Made by a program: the position numbers and the translations under genes
Shown: positions 47,405 to 57,054 of the stretch, piece by piece
How positions within the stretch are numbered: position 1 is the stretch's first letter
How the letters are laid out: each line of letters starts with the position of its first letter
Assembly: GCF_025642785.1 (NCBI RefSeq)
Contig: NZ_JANZKU010000005.1
Span: 186,001 to 250,000, forward strand
Direction: 5' to 3'
Length of the DNA stretch: 64,000 nucleotides
Origin: Pseudomonas sp. RIT-PI-AD
GTDB lineage: Bacteria > Pseudomonadota > Gammaproteobacteria > Pseudomonadales > Pseudomonadaceae
The notes under the pieces: model-generated
Databases searched by the model: none
Seen by the model: the letters and a program-made list of their open reading frames with translations, nothing else
Told to the model about the DNA's origin: nothing

Positions 47405-47775
47405 TCCGGACCCTGGCCGCGGTAGCCCTGGGAGGCGCCTTCGGTTCGGTGCTGCGCTTCCTCACGTCCGCCTGGATGGTCAGGCAGTGGCCCCGGCACT
47501 ACTTTCTCGGCACCTTCGCGGTGAACATCGTCGGCTGCTTGTTGATCGGTTACCTCACCGGATTGTTCCTGCTGCGCACCGACCTGCCGGTCGAGCTGCG
47601 CATCGGCCTCACGGTGGGAGTGATCGGTGGGCTGACGACCTTTTCCACCTTCAGCATGGACGTGGTGCGTCTGCTGGAAAGCGGGCAGACCCCGCTGGCG
47701 ATGGGTTATCTTGCCTGCAGCATTCTCGGCGGTTTATTCGCCACCTGGGCAGGTTTATCCTTCGCCCGACTTTGA
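47401..47775 (+). CDS. crcB: fluoride efflux channel CrcB/Fluc
   Basis: A 124-residue four-helix Fluc/CrcB fluoride channel protein, working as a dual-topology dimer. Signature segments are [27 protein letters not shown] with the pore asparagine, and [17 protein letters not shown] with the phenylalanine box. The start overlaps rarA by four bases (ATGA). No fluoride riboswitch can fit upstream because the gene is embedded in the operon. Confidence 0.95.
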   Translation: MIRTLAAVALGGAFGSVLRFLTSAWMVRQWPRHYFLGTFAVNIVGCLLIGYLTGLFLLRTDLPVELRIGLTVGVIGGLTTFSTFSMDVVRLLESGQTPLAMGYLACSILGGLFATWAGLSFARL

Positions 47776-47825
47776 TGCCTGGGCGCCATGGGCGCCGGCT
47801 TTCTTTCCGTTCAGCTTGAGAGTAG

Positions 47826-49109
<1,284 letters not shown>

Positions 49110-49178
49110 TCCAGGCTTTTCGAGTTCCGGGCCGGGCCTTCGCTCGCCCGGCTTTCTTAACATCCGCCGGGTACTCGC

Positions 49179-50576
49179 ATGGATTTCCTCCCGCTGTTCC
49201 ATAACCTGCAAGGGCGCTGCGTGCTCGTGGTGGGCGGCGGCGAAGTCGCCCTGCGCAAGGCCCGCCTGCTCGCCGATGCCGGCGCGCGCCTGCGGGTGGT
49301 CGCTCCCCGGGTGGAACCGGCGCTGAGCGAACTGCTCGCCGCGAGCGAGGGGACCTGTCACCTGCGCGGCTACCTCGAAGACGACCTGCTCGGCTGCTCG
49401 CTGGCGATCGCCGCGACCGACGATGAGCCGCTCAATGCGCGTATTTCCGCCGATGCCCAGGCTCGCGGCATCCCGGTCAACGTGGTGGATGCTCCGTCAC
49501 TTTGTAGCGTGATCTTTCCGGCCATCGTCGATCGCTCGCCATTGATCGTCGCGGTATCCAGTGGCGGTGACGCCCCGGTGCTGGCGCGGCTGATCCGCGC
49601 GCGCATCGAAACCTGGGTGCCGGCCGTTTACGGGCAACTCGCGGGCCTGGCCAAGCGCTTCCGCAGCCTGGTCAAGCACCGGATTCCCGACGTGCAACAG
49701 CGCCGGGTGTTCTGGGAAGAGGTGTTCCAAGGCGACGTGGCCGAGCGCGTGCTGGCCGGGCAGGCCGGTGAAGCCGAGCGCCTGCTGGAACAGCGCCTGG
49801 CCGGCCATGCGCCGCGGGCACTGGGCGAGGTCTACTTGGTGGGCGCCGGGCCGGGCGACCCCGACCTGCTGACGTTCCGTGCCTTGCGCTTGATGCAGCA
49901 AGCCGACGTGGTGCTGTACGACCGCCTGGTGGCGACGCCGATCATCGAGTTGTGCCGCCGCGATGCCGAGCGCATCTACGTGGGCAAACGGCGCGCCGAT
50001 CACGCGCTGCCGCAGGACCAGATCAACCGCCAGTTGGTCGAGCTGGCCCGTCAGGGCAAGCGGGTACTGCGCTTGAAGGGCGGCGACCCGTTCATCTTCG
50101 GCCGTGGTGGCGAGGAGATCGAGGAATTGGCGGCCCAGGGCATACCTTTCCAGGTGGTGCCCGGAATCACCGCGGCATCCGGTTGCGCCGCCTACGCGGG
50201 CATTCCGTTGACCCACCGCGACCATGCGCAATCGGTGCGCTTCGTCACCGGTCACCTCAAGGACGGCAGTTGCGATCTGCCCTGGCAGGACCTGACCGCG
50301 CCGGGCCAGACCCTGGTGTTCTACATGGGGCTCATCGGGTTACCGTTTATCTGCGAGCGCCTGATCGCCCACGGGTGTTCCGCGCAGACACCGGCGGCGC
50401 TGGTGCAACAGGGCACCACTGCGCGGCAACGGGTATTCACCGGCACCCTGAGCGATCTGCCGGACGTGGTGGCACGGCACGAGGTACATGCGCCGACGTT
50501 GGTGATCGTCGGCGAAGTGGTACGCCTGCGGGAAAAACTGGCCTGGTTCGAGGGCGCCCAGGGTCAGCTCGATTGA
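49179..50576 (+). CDS. cysG: siroheme synthase CysG
   Basis: CysG, the trifunctional siroheme synthase, 465 residues. The N-terminal precorrin-2 dehydrogenase/ferrochelatase half has the NAD motif [15 protein letters not shown]. The C-terminal uroporphyrinogen-III methyltransferase half begins near residue 215 with [21 protein letters not shown] and includes [16 protein letters not shown]. It supplies siroheme to nitrite and sulfite reductases. It lies 69 bases after serS. Confidence 0.96.
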   Translation: MDFLPLFHNLQGRCVLVVGGGEVALRKARLLADAGARLRVVAPRVEPALSELLAASEGTCHLRGYLEDDLLGCSLAIAATDDEPLNARISADAQARGIPVNVVDAPSLCSVIFPAIVDRSPLIVAVSSGGDAPVLARLIRARIETWVPAVYGQLAGLAKRFRSLVKHRIPDVQQRRVFWEEVFQGDVAERVLAGQAGEAERLLEQRLAGHAPRALGEVYLVGAGPGDPDLLTFRALRLMQQADVVLYDRLVATPIIELCRRDAERIYVGKRRADHALPQDQINRQLVELARQGKRVLRLKGGDPFIFGRGGEEIEELAAQGIPFQVVPGITAASGCAAYAGIPLTHRDHAQSVRFVTGHLKDGSCDLPWQDLTAPGQTLVFYMGLIGLPFICERLIAHGCSAQTPAALVQQGTTARQRVFTGTLSDLPDVVARHEVHAPTLVIVGEVVRLREKLAWFEGAQGQLD

Positions 50577-50729
50577 GGGGAACACAAGCGTGACGCGCGC
50601 CTGCGGAGAAGCGAACCGGGGGCGGCGTGCGAGGCGCTACCCATAGGTCAACGCCGCGCGCGGGCGCCAACTGACCCGCGGACGCCAGGTTCCTCGTTCG
50701 TCAAACGGCCGGGTCGCGCCGACGGGCGA

Positions 50730-51734
50730 TCAGGCGCGACGGTGCCAGACACCCAGGCCCGGAAGGCGTTCGCGATCGTGGGGGCGGTTCAAATCCTGCC
50801 GTGGGCCCTTGGGGACGATGCCCGTCGGATCGACTTGCGGATGGCTGAGGTAGTAATGCCGCTTGATGTGATCGAAATCCACCGTCTCGGCGATACCCGG
50901 CCATTGGTAGAGTTCGCGTAGCCAGTTCGACAGGTTCGGATAGTCCTTGATGCGCCGTTTGTTGCATTTGAAATGGCCGTGGTACACCGCATCGAAGCGG
51001 ACCAGGGTGGTGAACAGACGGATGTCGGCTTCGGTAAGGTATTCCCCGGCGAGATAGCGATGCTGATCCAGCGCTTTCTCCAGGCAGTCGAGCTCGGCGA
51101 ACAATTCATCGAAAGCTTCTTCGTAGGCCTCCTGGGTCGTGGCGAAACCTGCGCGATAGACGCCGTTGTTCACTGCCGGGTAAATCCTGTCGTTCAGCGT
51201 ATCTATGCCCGGCCGCAGCGGCGCCGGGTAGAAGTCGTCGCGATTGCCGGTCAGCGCGTCGAAGGCGGAGCCGAACATGCGAATGATGTCCGCCGACTCG
51301 TTACTGACGATGCGCCCGCGCCGTTTGTCCCAGAGCACCGGTACCGTGACGTGACCGGTGTAGTGGGGGTCGTCCAGCGTATAGCGCAGATGCAGGAAAT
51401 CCAGGGCGTCCAGCGCATCGCCGGTGGAACCCTTGTCGGGGTCGAACGTCCAGCCTTGCTCACCCATGTGCCAGGCAACCACCGACACCTCGATCAGGCG
51501 CTCGAGGCTTTTTAGTCTGCGCATGATCAAAGTGCGATGGGCCCAAGGGCAGGCCAGGGATACATAGAGATGGTAACGCCCGGCTTCGGCTTCGAATCCG
51601 CCTTCGCCGCTGGGACCCGGTCGACCGTCTTCGGTGACCCAATGGCGGCGTTGCGCCTGTTCGCGCTCGAAACGCCCGTCCTTACCGGTGTCGTACCCTT
51701 TGTCGTGCCATTGCCCTTCGATCAGCAGGCCCAT
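50730..51734 (-). CDS. glutathionyl-hydroquinone reductase (YqjG/ECM4-type glutathione transferase)
   Basis: A 334-residue xi-class glutathione transferase that reduces glutathionyl-hydroquinones. The catalytic cysteine is C62 in SLACPWAHRTLIMR, the family CPWA motif. The C-terminal all-helical domain contains NNGVYRAGFATTQEAYEEAF and the aromatic YHGHFKCNKRRI segment typical of the class. Length is normal. It is convergent with cysG and upstream of it are the ybiB-tus genes in the same direction. Confidence 0.93.
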   Translation of the reverse strand: MGLLIEGQWHDKGYDTGKDGRFEREQAQRRHWVTEDGRPGPSGEGGFEAEAGRYHLYVSLACPWAHRTLIMRRLKSLERLIEVSVVAWHMGEQGWTFDPDKGSTGDALDALDFLHLRYTLDDPHYTGHVTVPVLWDKRRGRIVSNESADIIRMFGSAFDALTGNRDDFYPAPLRPGIDTLNDRIYPAVNNGVYRAGFATTQEAYEEAFDELFAELDCLEKALDQHRYLAGEYLTEADIRLFTTLVRFDAVYHGHFKCNKRRIKDYPNLSNWLRELYQWPGIAETVDFDHIKRHYYLSHPQVDPTGIVPKGPRQDLNRPHDRERLPGLGVWHRRA

Positions 51735-51850
51735 GAGCGTCTCCCTTTATCCGTCGGGACTGCCTCGATGTTCGTCGCTGTGGACGTCTTCGGTGACAGC
51801 CAGTCTGGTTTGGAGGCTTGCAAGGGCCCGTCGGTTCGCCTGGTGGCGTT

Positions 51851-52840
51851 TCAAACGGCGCGGTCGCGGTTTTCCCAGCATGCGCGCGCCTGGGTGAACG
51901 CGGCCTCGCGCGGTTGGCCGAGCCCGCGCAGGGCGAGGGCGAGCGTCGCGAGGATGGCGGATTCCCCGTACTCGTCCCGCGCCTCGCCGGTCCACACCGC
52001 GAGCAGGTGATCAGGATCGAGCCGCTCCGGCTTGACCCGTCGCTGCTCGGACAAGGCCGGCCATTGCTCGTCCCAGTCGATGCCGTTCGCCGTACCGTAC
52101 AGCGTGGAAGCAACGTCCGGATTGACCTCGATTTCGCCCCCTTCGCCCTTGATCACGATGGCGTGGTCGCCCAGCAAGCTGCTGGCGGCACGGTGGATCG
52201 CCTGGTAACCCGGACGAAAGATGCTCTGCAGCCCGCAGCGGGCCTTGCCCGGGTTGATCAGCCGTGCCAGGGAGTGGATCGGCGAGCGCAAGCCCAGCAG
52301 GTTGCGCAGGTCGATCATCCGTTGCAGCGCCGGCATCCAGGCATCCAGCGCGATGAACGCCGGCTGGCGGCCGTCGAGCGCCTGAGCCACGTGGTCCCAC
52401 TCCGCGCAATGGGGAATGTTCAGCCGCGCCAGGAGGTGTTCGCTGTACAGGCGCCCGGCGGTATGCGCGCCGCCGCCGTGCATCAGGATACGCACCCCGG
52501 ACCCGGCGAGCGCCTTGATCGCCAGCAGGTACCAAGGCAAATGGCGCTTCTTGCCGGCATAGGTCGGCCAGTCCAGATCCAGGTCGAGGGCGCGTGGGAG
52601 TTGCAAGCGTGCGCGGACCGCCTCGCAGAACCCGGCCAATTCCTCGGCGCTTTCCTCCTTGTGCCGCAGGAGCATCAGAAAGGCGCCGAGCTGGGTGTCT
52701 TCCGCCTGGCCGTCGAGCAGCAGGCCCATCGCATCCCGAGCCTCCTCGCGGGTCAGGTTGCGCGCACCGCGCTTGCCTTTGCCGAGGATTCTCACGTACT
52801 GGGCGAAAGGGTGTTCCTGGAGCGTCCGGTCGGTAGTCAT
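51851..52840 (-). CDS. ybiB: YbiB-type protein of the anthranilate phosphoribosyltransferase fold
   Basis: A 329-residue homologue of E. coli YbiB, a nucleic-acid-binding relative of TrpD (anthranilate phosphoribosyltransferase). The N-terminal helical domain (GKGKRGARNLTREEARDAMGLLLDG) and a glycine-rich RILMHGGGAHTAGRLYSE loop fit the fold. Its ATG overlaps the tusE stop by four bases and has no ribosome binding site of its own, so translation is probably coupled. In vivo role unclear. Confidence 0.88.
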   Translation of the reverse strand: MTTDRTLQEHPFAQYVRILGKGKRGARNLTREEARDAMGLLLDGQAEDTQLGAFLMLLRHKEESAEELAGFCEAVRARLQLPRALDLDLDWPTYAGKKRHLPWYLLAIKALAGSGVRILMHGGGAHTAGRLYSEHLLARLNIPHCAEWDHVAQALDGRQPAFIALDAWMPALQRMIDLRNLLGLRSPIHSLARLINPGKARCGLQSIFRPGYQAIHRAASSLLGDHAIVIKGEGGEIEVNPDVASTLYGTANGIDWDEQWPALSEQRRVKPERLDPDHLLAVWTGEARDEYGESAILATLALALRGLGQPREAAFTQARACWENRDRAV

Positions 52841-53172
52841 AGGCAATTGGTCGGCTTGGGCAGGCCCGCGAGCTTGGCGGCGAGCTTGGCGGGGGTGCCC
52901 TTGAATAGGCGGTTGAGGTGCGCGCTGTTGCCTTTATCCGCGCCGAGCTTGAGGGCCGCGTACTTCACCAAGGGACGGGTGGCGGGCGACAGTTGGAATT
53001 GCGCATAGAAATCCCGCAGCAGCTCGAGGATTTCCCAATGCTCCGCCTGCAAGGCCATGGCCTCGCGCTGCGCCAGGGCCTCGGCGACCGCCGGCGACCA
53101 GTCCGCCAGGTTAACCAGATAGCCATCCGCGTCCAACTCGACCGGGTGGCCTGCGACCATCAGTGCATTCAT
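52837..53172 (-). CDS. tusE: TusE/DsrC family sulfur carrier
   Basis: TusE, which accepts sulfur from TusBCD and passes it to MnmA for tRNA 2-thiolation. 111 residues. The functional cysteine is the penultimate residue (PTNCL at the C-terminus), as the family requires, and the central WEILELLRDFYAQFQLSPATRPLVKY matches DsrC/TusE. It overlaps tusB at its start and ybiB at its end by four bases each. Confidence 0.95.
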   Translation of the reverse strand: MNALMVAGHPVELDADGYLVNLADWSPAVAEALAQREAMALQAEHWEILELLRDFYAQFQLSPATRPLVKYAALKLGADKGNSAHLNRLFKGTPAKLAAKLAGLPKPTNCL

Positions 53173-53471
53173 AGCCAACTGTTGACCTTGGTGTAGCGCA
53201 GGCTGACGTCGACGAAGCCGGGGTAGTCGAGCACGACCAGCCCTTGGGGAACGTTCGTCAATCCTCGTGCTTGCAGGTCTTCTTCCAGGGCGAACAGGCC
53301 GATCGCCGACGGCAGGCCTTCCAGGGCGCGGCGTGGTTCGGTGGCCGCTCGCAGGGCATAGACGGCATCGCCGCTGAGCACAATGGCGTCGTCCTGGCCG
53401 AGCAGGCGCAGGCAACTGGCGAAGGTATCGCTGCCGAAGGGCGAATGGGAAAGCAGGTTCAAGGTCGCCAT
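53169..53471 (-). CDS. tusB: sulfur relay protein TusB
   Basis: TusB (DsrH-like), a 100-residue subunit of the TusBCD heterohexamer in the tRNA 2-thiolation sulfur relay. The N-terminus MATLNLLSHSPFGSD and LLGQDDAIVLSGDAVYAL are typical. It overlaps the tusC stop by one base and the tusE start by four, in the standard DCBE order. Confidence 0.93.
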   Translation of the reverse strand: MATLNLLSHSPFGSDTFASCLRLLGQDDAIVLSGDAVYALRAATEPRRALEGLPSAIGLFALEEDLQARGLTNVPQGLVVLDYPGFVDVSLRYTKVNSWL

Positions 53472-53830
53472 CAGAGGGTGATCACCTCGTCGTAGTCCGC
53501 GAGCAGGGCGGTCAGTTGCGGCCTGTCGAGCGATTGTACCGGCAGATTCAACTCGTGCTCGCCGATCCCCCGGATATCCAGGCTCTGGCGGCAGGCGAAG
53601 AGGGCATCGACACCGAACAGCGGCAGGGCTTGCAGATTGGCGGTCAGGTCCTTTTGCTGCACGGCAGCGGCGTGCTGGCCACCTTGCAGCTGAAACACCC
53701 CATCGTCGAGAAACAGCACCGCCAGTGGCAACTCGAAGGCACCCCCGGCCAAGGCGATATCCAGGGCCTCGCGGGCGCCGGGACCGGACCAGGGCGCCTG
53801 GCGGCAGACGATCAGCAGCGAGCGGGCCAT
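53471..53830 (-). CDS. tusC: sulfur relay protein TusC
   Basis: TusC (DsrF-like), 119 residues, structural subunit of the TusBCD complex. Family features include the N-terminal LLIVCRQAPWSGPGAREALDIAL and AVLFLDDGVFQL. It starts one base after tusD and is followed by tusB, all within the tusDCBE-ybiB unit. Confidence 0.93.
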   Translation of the reverse strand: MARSLLIVCRQAPWSGPGAREALDIALAGGAFELPLAVLFLDDGVFQLQGGQHAAAVQQKDLTANLQALPLFGVDALFACRQSLDIRGIGEHELNLPVQSLDRPQLTALLADYDEVITL

Positions 53831-53831
53831 C

Positions 53832-54224
53832 TCAAGGTCCTCCGAAGCAGATCAGGCGATCCGCGGTCTGCACGGCGTCGTGCAATTGGCCCAGGCCGGA
53901 AAGCTGCCAGCCGGACGCCAGGTTGGCCGACGCGCGACCATGGCGGCGCGCTTCCTCGGCATCCAGCACCCCGCGACGCAAGGCAGCGGCGATGCAGACC
54001 ACGCCGTCGAGACCATGGGCTTCGACGAAGCGCAGCCACTCGGCGGACAGATTCGGTTCGTCCTGGGGTGATACCAGGTTGGCCGACGCGCAGTGAACGC
54101 CATCCTGATAGAAGAACAGCCGCACGATTTCATGACCGCCGGCCAGGACCGCCTCGGCGAAACGCAGGGCGCGTCTCGAGGCGGGCGCGTGGGGCGGAGC
54201 GAAGAGGGCGAGAGCGAATTTCAT
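53832..54224 (-). CDS. tusD: sulfurtransferase TusD
   Basis: TusD (DsrE-like), 130 residues, the subunit of TusBCD with the active cysteine. That residue corresponds to C77 in GLDGVVCIAAALRRGV. The N-terminus MKFALALFAPP is the family start; upstream in-frame codons are ignored. It leads the operon and is separated from yccA by 102 bases containing the yccA terminator. Confidence 0.93.
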   Translation of the reverse strand: MKFALALFAPPHAPASRRALRFAEAVLAGGHEIVRLFFYQDGVHCASANLVSPQDEPNLSAEWLRFVEAHGLDGVVCIAAALRRGVLDAEEARRHGRASANLASGWQLSGLGQLHDAVQTADRLICFGGP

Positions 54225-54284
54225 GGCGGACCAGAACGCGAGCGATGCGCGGAATGATAAAGCGATTGCCCCCGCACCGGGCAA

Positions 54285-54309
54285 GAAAAAGCCCGCCGAG
54301 GCGGGCTTC
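54285..54309 (-). terminator. rho-independent terminator of yccA
   Basis: On the minus strand GAAGCCCGCC-TC-GGCGGGC is followed by TTTTTC, 18 bases after the yccA stop codon. Confidence 0.9.
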
Positions 54310-54326
54310 GCTTGGCAGGGCGCCGA

Positions 54327-54995
54327 TCAGTCGTCGCTGCTCATGACACCGAAGATCTGCAACAAGCTGAGGAACAGGTTGTAGATCGACACGTACAGGC
54401 TGATGGTGGCCAGGATGTAGTTGCGCTCGCCGCCGTGGATGATCTCGCTGGTCTGGTACAGGATCATCGCCGAGGAGAAGAGCACGAAGCCCGCGCTGAT
54501 CGCCAGTTGCAGCCCGCTGATCTGGAAGAACACCGATACCAGCACTGCGCCGAGGAGCACGAAGCAGCCGGCGGTGATGAAGCCCGACAGGAATTTCATG
54601 TCCTTGCGAGTCGTCAGCACGTAGGCGGACAGACCGAAGAACACCAATGCGGTCATGGCGAACGCCGAAGCGATCAATTCGCCACCGTTGGGCAGGCCCA
54701 GGTAGCGATTCAGGATCGGCCCCAGCGTATAGCCCATGAAGCCTGTCAGGGCGAAGGTTGAGACCAGGCCCCAGCCGCTATCGCGCAACTTTACGGTAAG
54801 GAAGAACAGCCCGTAGAAGCCGATCAACACGATGAAGAAGCTGGGGTAGGGCAGGCGCATCTGTTGCGACAGGTAGGCCACCAGACCGCTGAAGGCCAGC
54901 GTCAGCGCCAGAAGCCCATAGGTGTTGCGCAGAACGCTGCTGACTTGCTGCTGCTCGGCCTGCGCATGATTCAACGCGAAGTCGCGATCTTGCAT
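54327..54995 (-). CDS. yccA: Bax inhibitor-1 family membrane protein YccA
   Basis: YccA, a 222-residue seven-helix protein of the BI-1/UPF0005 family; in E. coli it is a substrate and modulator of FtsH. Typical segments are [22 protein letters not shown] and the C-terminal [28 protein letters not shown], ending in acidic residues. It is divergent from the tRNA-Ser gene, with its own terminator downstream. Confidence 0.93.
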   Translation of the reverse strand: MQDRDFALNHAQAEQQQVSSVLRNTYGLLALTLAFSGLVAYLSQQMRLPYPSFFIVLIGFYGLFFLTVKLRDSGWGLVSTFALTGFMGYTLGPILNRYLGLPNGGELIASAFAMTALVFFGLSAYVLTTRKDMKFLSGFITAGCFVLLGAVLVSVFFQISGLQLAISAGFVLFSSAMILYQTSEIIHGGERNYILATISLYVSIYNLFLSLLQIFGVMSSDD

Positions 54996-55086
54996 GGCGT
55001 TACTCCTGAACGGATTTGAATGGGAATCCCTGACCCGGGTCGTTCGGCATCATAACAAAGGCGCATGGCGTGCCAATCTCGAGAGT

Positions 55087-55114
55087 TTGACAGCGTGTTG
55101 CGTTCCGGTAGTAT
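55087..55114 (+). promoter_or_regulatory. promoter of tRNA-Ser
   Basis: A near-consensus sigma-70 promoter: TTGACA at 55087-55092, a 16-base spacer and TAGTAT at 55109-55114. Transcription would start near 55121, eleven bases before the mature tRNA. Confidence 0.75.
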
Positions 55115-55131
55115 GGCGGCCCCGCATCTGC

Positions 55132-55219
55132 GGAGGTGTGGCCGAGTGGTTTAAGGCAACGGTCTTGAAAACCGTCGACTGTAACAGGTCCGTGAGTTCG
55201 AATCCCACCGCCTCCGCCA
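55132..55219 (+). tRNA. tRNA-Ser (anticodon UGA), with encoded CCA
   Basis: An 88-base serine tRNA including an encoded CCA. The acceptor strands GGAGGTG and CGCCTCC pair, with one G-T. The anticodon stem ACGGT/ACCGT encloses CTTGAAA, giving anticodon TGA. A long variable arm and GTTCGAATC T-loop follow. Its 3' half (55160-55217) is repeated with two mismatches at 57055-57112, showing that it served as an integration site; the intact gene remains next to its own promoter and terminator. Confidence 0.96.
55160..55217 (+). repeat. attachment-site copy within tRNA-Ser (left copy of 58-bp direct repeat)
   Basis: From the anticodon stem to the first base of CCA this stretch matches 57055-57112 at 56 of 58 positions (differences at 55178 and 55193). 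Integrases that use tRNA genes usually regenerate the 3' end like this. Confidence 0.85.
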
Positions 55220-55574
55220 TATCGCTGCAAGCCAAAGCCCTGTTTTTACAGGGCTTTTGTTTTTCTACGGTCCGCGATGCTCCTCGCCTGGCCAACAGGG
55301 TTTCGTAGTAGGCCTCCGGCGCCGTGGTTCGCTGGTATCGGTCGTTCAGGAATTTTCCAGAGCTCCAGCTCTGGAGTCATCTGTCGCACGTCGAGCATGA
55401 TTGGTCACTGCCTGGGCGTCCCTGCGGCTACTGGATGCACATGCAGTATTTGAGCAGCGGCGCTGAATCGATTGCCATCCGACGAGGTGCGGCCCTCAGG
55501 ATGAACCCGATCACAGGCCACTGGAGGACAGGCTGCTATGCTGTCGGCACTCTGAGCATGGAGGGAGACCGCTC
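55220..55574. other. region after tRNA-Ser without a convincing gene
   Basis: After the tRNA terminator I see a perfect nine-base inverted repeat TCCAGAGCT-CC-AGCTCTGGA (55356-55375) and no supported gene. A frame from 55324 overlaps the next gene out of phase, lacks a ribosome binding site and has an unlikely composition. The end of the region carries the ribosome binding site of the gene at 55575. Confidence 0.5.
55234..55260 (+). terminator. rho-independent terminator of tRNA-Ser
   Basis: AAAGCCCTGT-TTTT-ACAGGGCTTT hairpin with ten perfect pairs, followed by T-rich sequence, 15 bases after the tRNA. Confidence 0.93.
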
Positions 55575-56165
55575 ATGCGTCTGCGACACCCGGCCCTATT
55601 GGCCGCCCTGGCGCTCTTTTGCGCCCATGTGGGTGCCAATGAGCCTGCAGCCTGCACATTCGAGGCACCCCGTCCCGCTGATACTGACTACACCAACCTG
55701 GGCTCACTAAACGTCATACCGGTACCGACGGTGGCGTTGAGCGGTGCACGAATCACTACCTTTGGCAAGGATCTTACCGTCAAGCTATCTGGTGGGAAGA
55801 CGCTCGACTTTCAGGTCGAGACGAGCAAGACGCTTCAAATCACCGGACTTCAGGTTAATAAATTGCCTGGGCTCATTGCATCGGGTGATTATCCAAATGA
55901 AATGAGTGCGGAGCATCAGGAATTTATTAATGATATGCGGCATGGCCTCCAAACTATCGTCACCGGTGAGCGGCCGTGCCGCCTGGTAAGTTCTGATGGC
56001 AAGCGGTCAGCTTATATTTATCACGCTGATGATCATGGAAAAGAAACATGGCTTCTTCATATGGTGACGGAGGGAATGACAGATTCCTACACAGGCCTCG
56101 TCGCGCGTGATTTCAATAAGCAAGAATTTGAACGGCTGATACTGCAGGAAGCTTTCCTGAAATGA
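55575..56165 (+). CDS. exported hypothetical protein of the small tRNA-Ser element
   Basis: A 196-residue protein that I do not recognise. It has a clear signal peptide (about residues 1-21, ending HVGA-NEP). Two cysteines in the mature part could form a disulfide. The remainder is mixed beta-rich sequence followed by a helical C-terminus. GGAGGGAG precedes the ATG. Base composition is lower in GC than the core genome, most clearly in its second half. Its stop overlaps the ATG of the next gene by four bases, so the two were probably an operon. A periplasmic partner or immunity role is possible but unsupported. Confidence 0.65.
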   Translation: MRLRHPALLAALALFCAHVGANEPAACTFEAPRPADTDYTNLGSLNVIPVPTVALSGARITTFGKDLTVKLSGGKTLDFQVETSKTLQITGLQVNKLPGLIASGDYPNEMSAEHQEFINDMRHGLQTIVTGERPCRLVSSDGKRSAYIYHADDHGKETWLLHMVTEGMTDSYTGLVARDFNKQEFERLILQEAFLK

Positions 56166-56509
56166 GTTTTATCACGGAAAATGAAAAAGACGAGCTGATC
56201 GGGATGATGAGTTTGCTGTATGGCGATGACTTCGTTCAGACCATCGATCGCAACGCAATGACTGAAAATACATACTTCCAATTGAAGATGCACTTATCGC
56301 ACTTATTCGGTGTAATGCGAATATGAAGGAGCTTGTGACCGATCTATTCGGTGGAGGCGTCGATTGGCGGCTAGGGGTTGGTTGAAGAAGTCCTTGAAGC
56401 AAGTACATAAGGCGCTGAAGAACGACAAGACCAGTTGGAATGGCCTAGGTTGCCGGAATGTGCTGCGGTTATATCGACGTACTGCGATTGAGTCCACTCA
56501 ATATTGAGA
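56162..56509 (+). pseudogene. frameshifted hypothetical gene coupled to the exported protein
   Basis: The ATG at 56162 opens a 54-codon frame (MSFITENEKDELIG...) ending at 56326. At about 56278 a plausible coding frame continues one phase over: after NTYF, the alternative frame reads PIEDALIALIRCNANMKELV and DLFGG, good helical sequence. A third phase later reads GWLKKSLKQVHKALKNDKTS and runs to 56509. This pattern fits a gene of about 115 codons broken by at least two small indels. No family is recognised. The truncated 54-residue product could still be made. Confidence 0.45.
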
Positions 56510-56512
56510 TTC

Positions 56513-56710
56513 ATGAATAATTTCTTATCCGCTGCTGGGTTTCTGTTGTTCGCAATCGTCCTGGCAATTCTAGGGTGGGGCCTTAATTGGGTGTTTTCCG
56601 ACTGGTTGGCGCCGATTGCGTTGGGTGGCGGGTTTATATATTGCGCGAACGAAAATAAGAAGTTGCGTAAAGAAGTAAAGGAACTTCGCGAGAAATTGGA
56701 AAGGAAATAA
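56513..56710 (+). CDS. small membrane protein with charged C-terminal coiled coil
   Basis: A 65-residue protein. Residues about 5-45 are hydrophobic (one or two membrane helices around LLFAIVLAILGWGLNWVF and APIALGGGFIYCA), and the last 20 residues are a lysine/glutamate-rich helix (NKKLRKEVKELREKLERK). Such small proteins are common in phages and integrative elements. A weak GAG site precedes the ATG. It is followed 20 bases later by the CsrA-like gene. Function unknown. Confidence 0.55.
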   Translation: MNNFLSAAGFLLFAIVLAILGWGLNWVFSDWLAPIALGGGFIYCANENKKLRKEVKELREKLERK

Positions 56711-56730
56711 CCCAGAGCCAAGGAGTGGTC

Positions 56731-56925
56731 ATGAGTTATCTGAAACTGAACAGGTATATCGGCGAGGCGTTGGTGTTGACCGTTCGCCCAAGTACAGATC
56801 CGCAGGCCGCGCTGGCGGCCCTGATGGAAGAGGGGATTCGGGTTTTTGTTCGTGACGCGCGCAGCAACCGGACCCAACTGGGGATCGTGCTCGAGGGCGG
56901 GATCAGAGGATCAACGCCGGGTTGA
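56731..56925 (+). CDS. CsrA/RsmN-like RNA-binding regulator, C-terminus altered
   Basis: A 64-residue protein resembling the RsmN/RsmF branch of the CsrA family, which controls translation by binding GGA motifs in mRNA. Similarity runs through NRYIGEALVLTV (equivalent to the GE motif of strand one) and EGIRVFVRDARSNRTQLGI. The usual C-terminal segment with the RNA-contacting arginine (pattern I-x-R-x-E) is missing: after GIVLEGGIR the frame ends GSTPG. A neighbouring phase reads RINAGLNALKVVPKL, so a two-base insertion near 56905 may have broken it. AAGGAG lies five bases before the ATG. Confidence 0.65.
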   Translation: MSYLKLNRYIGEALVLTVRPSTDPQAALAALMEEGIRVFVRDARSNRTQLGIVLEGGIRGSTPG

Positions 56926-57024
56926 ATGCGCTGAAAGTGGTTCCGAAACTGTAAAGCTGACATCAGCAGTTTCGGGGCTTACAGGGCTGGTAATTATCCG
57001 AAGTTTCGGAACTTCTTTGGGGCT

Positions 57025-57049
57025 GAAGCCCGCGTAGATCGCGGGTTTC
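57025..57049. other. hairpin at the right end of the small element
   Basis: GAAGCCCGCG-TAGAT-CGCGGGTTTC: ten pairs including one G-U, ending five bases before the right att copy. No U-run, so its role as a terminator is doubtful. Confidence 0.45.
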
Positions 57050-57054
57050 AATAT

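Noticed and set aside
47401-47775. Fluoride riboswitch for crcB
   Set aside because: crcB starts inside the rarA stop codon, and I see no riboswitch-like structure upstream.
55324-55710. Frame of 128 codons after tRNA-Ser
   Set aside because: Overlaps the better-supported exported protein gene out of phase and has no ribosome binding site or recognisable domain.
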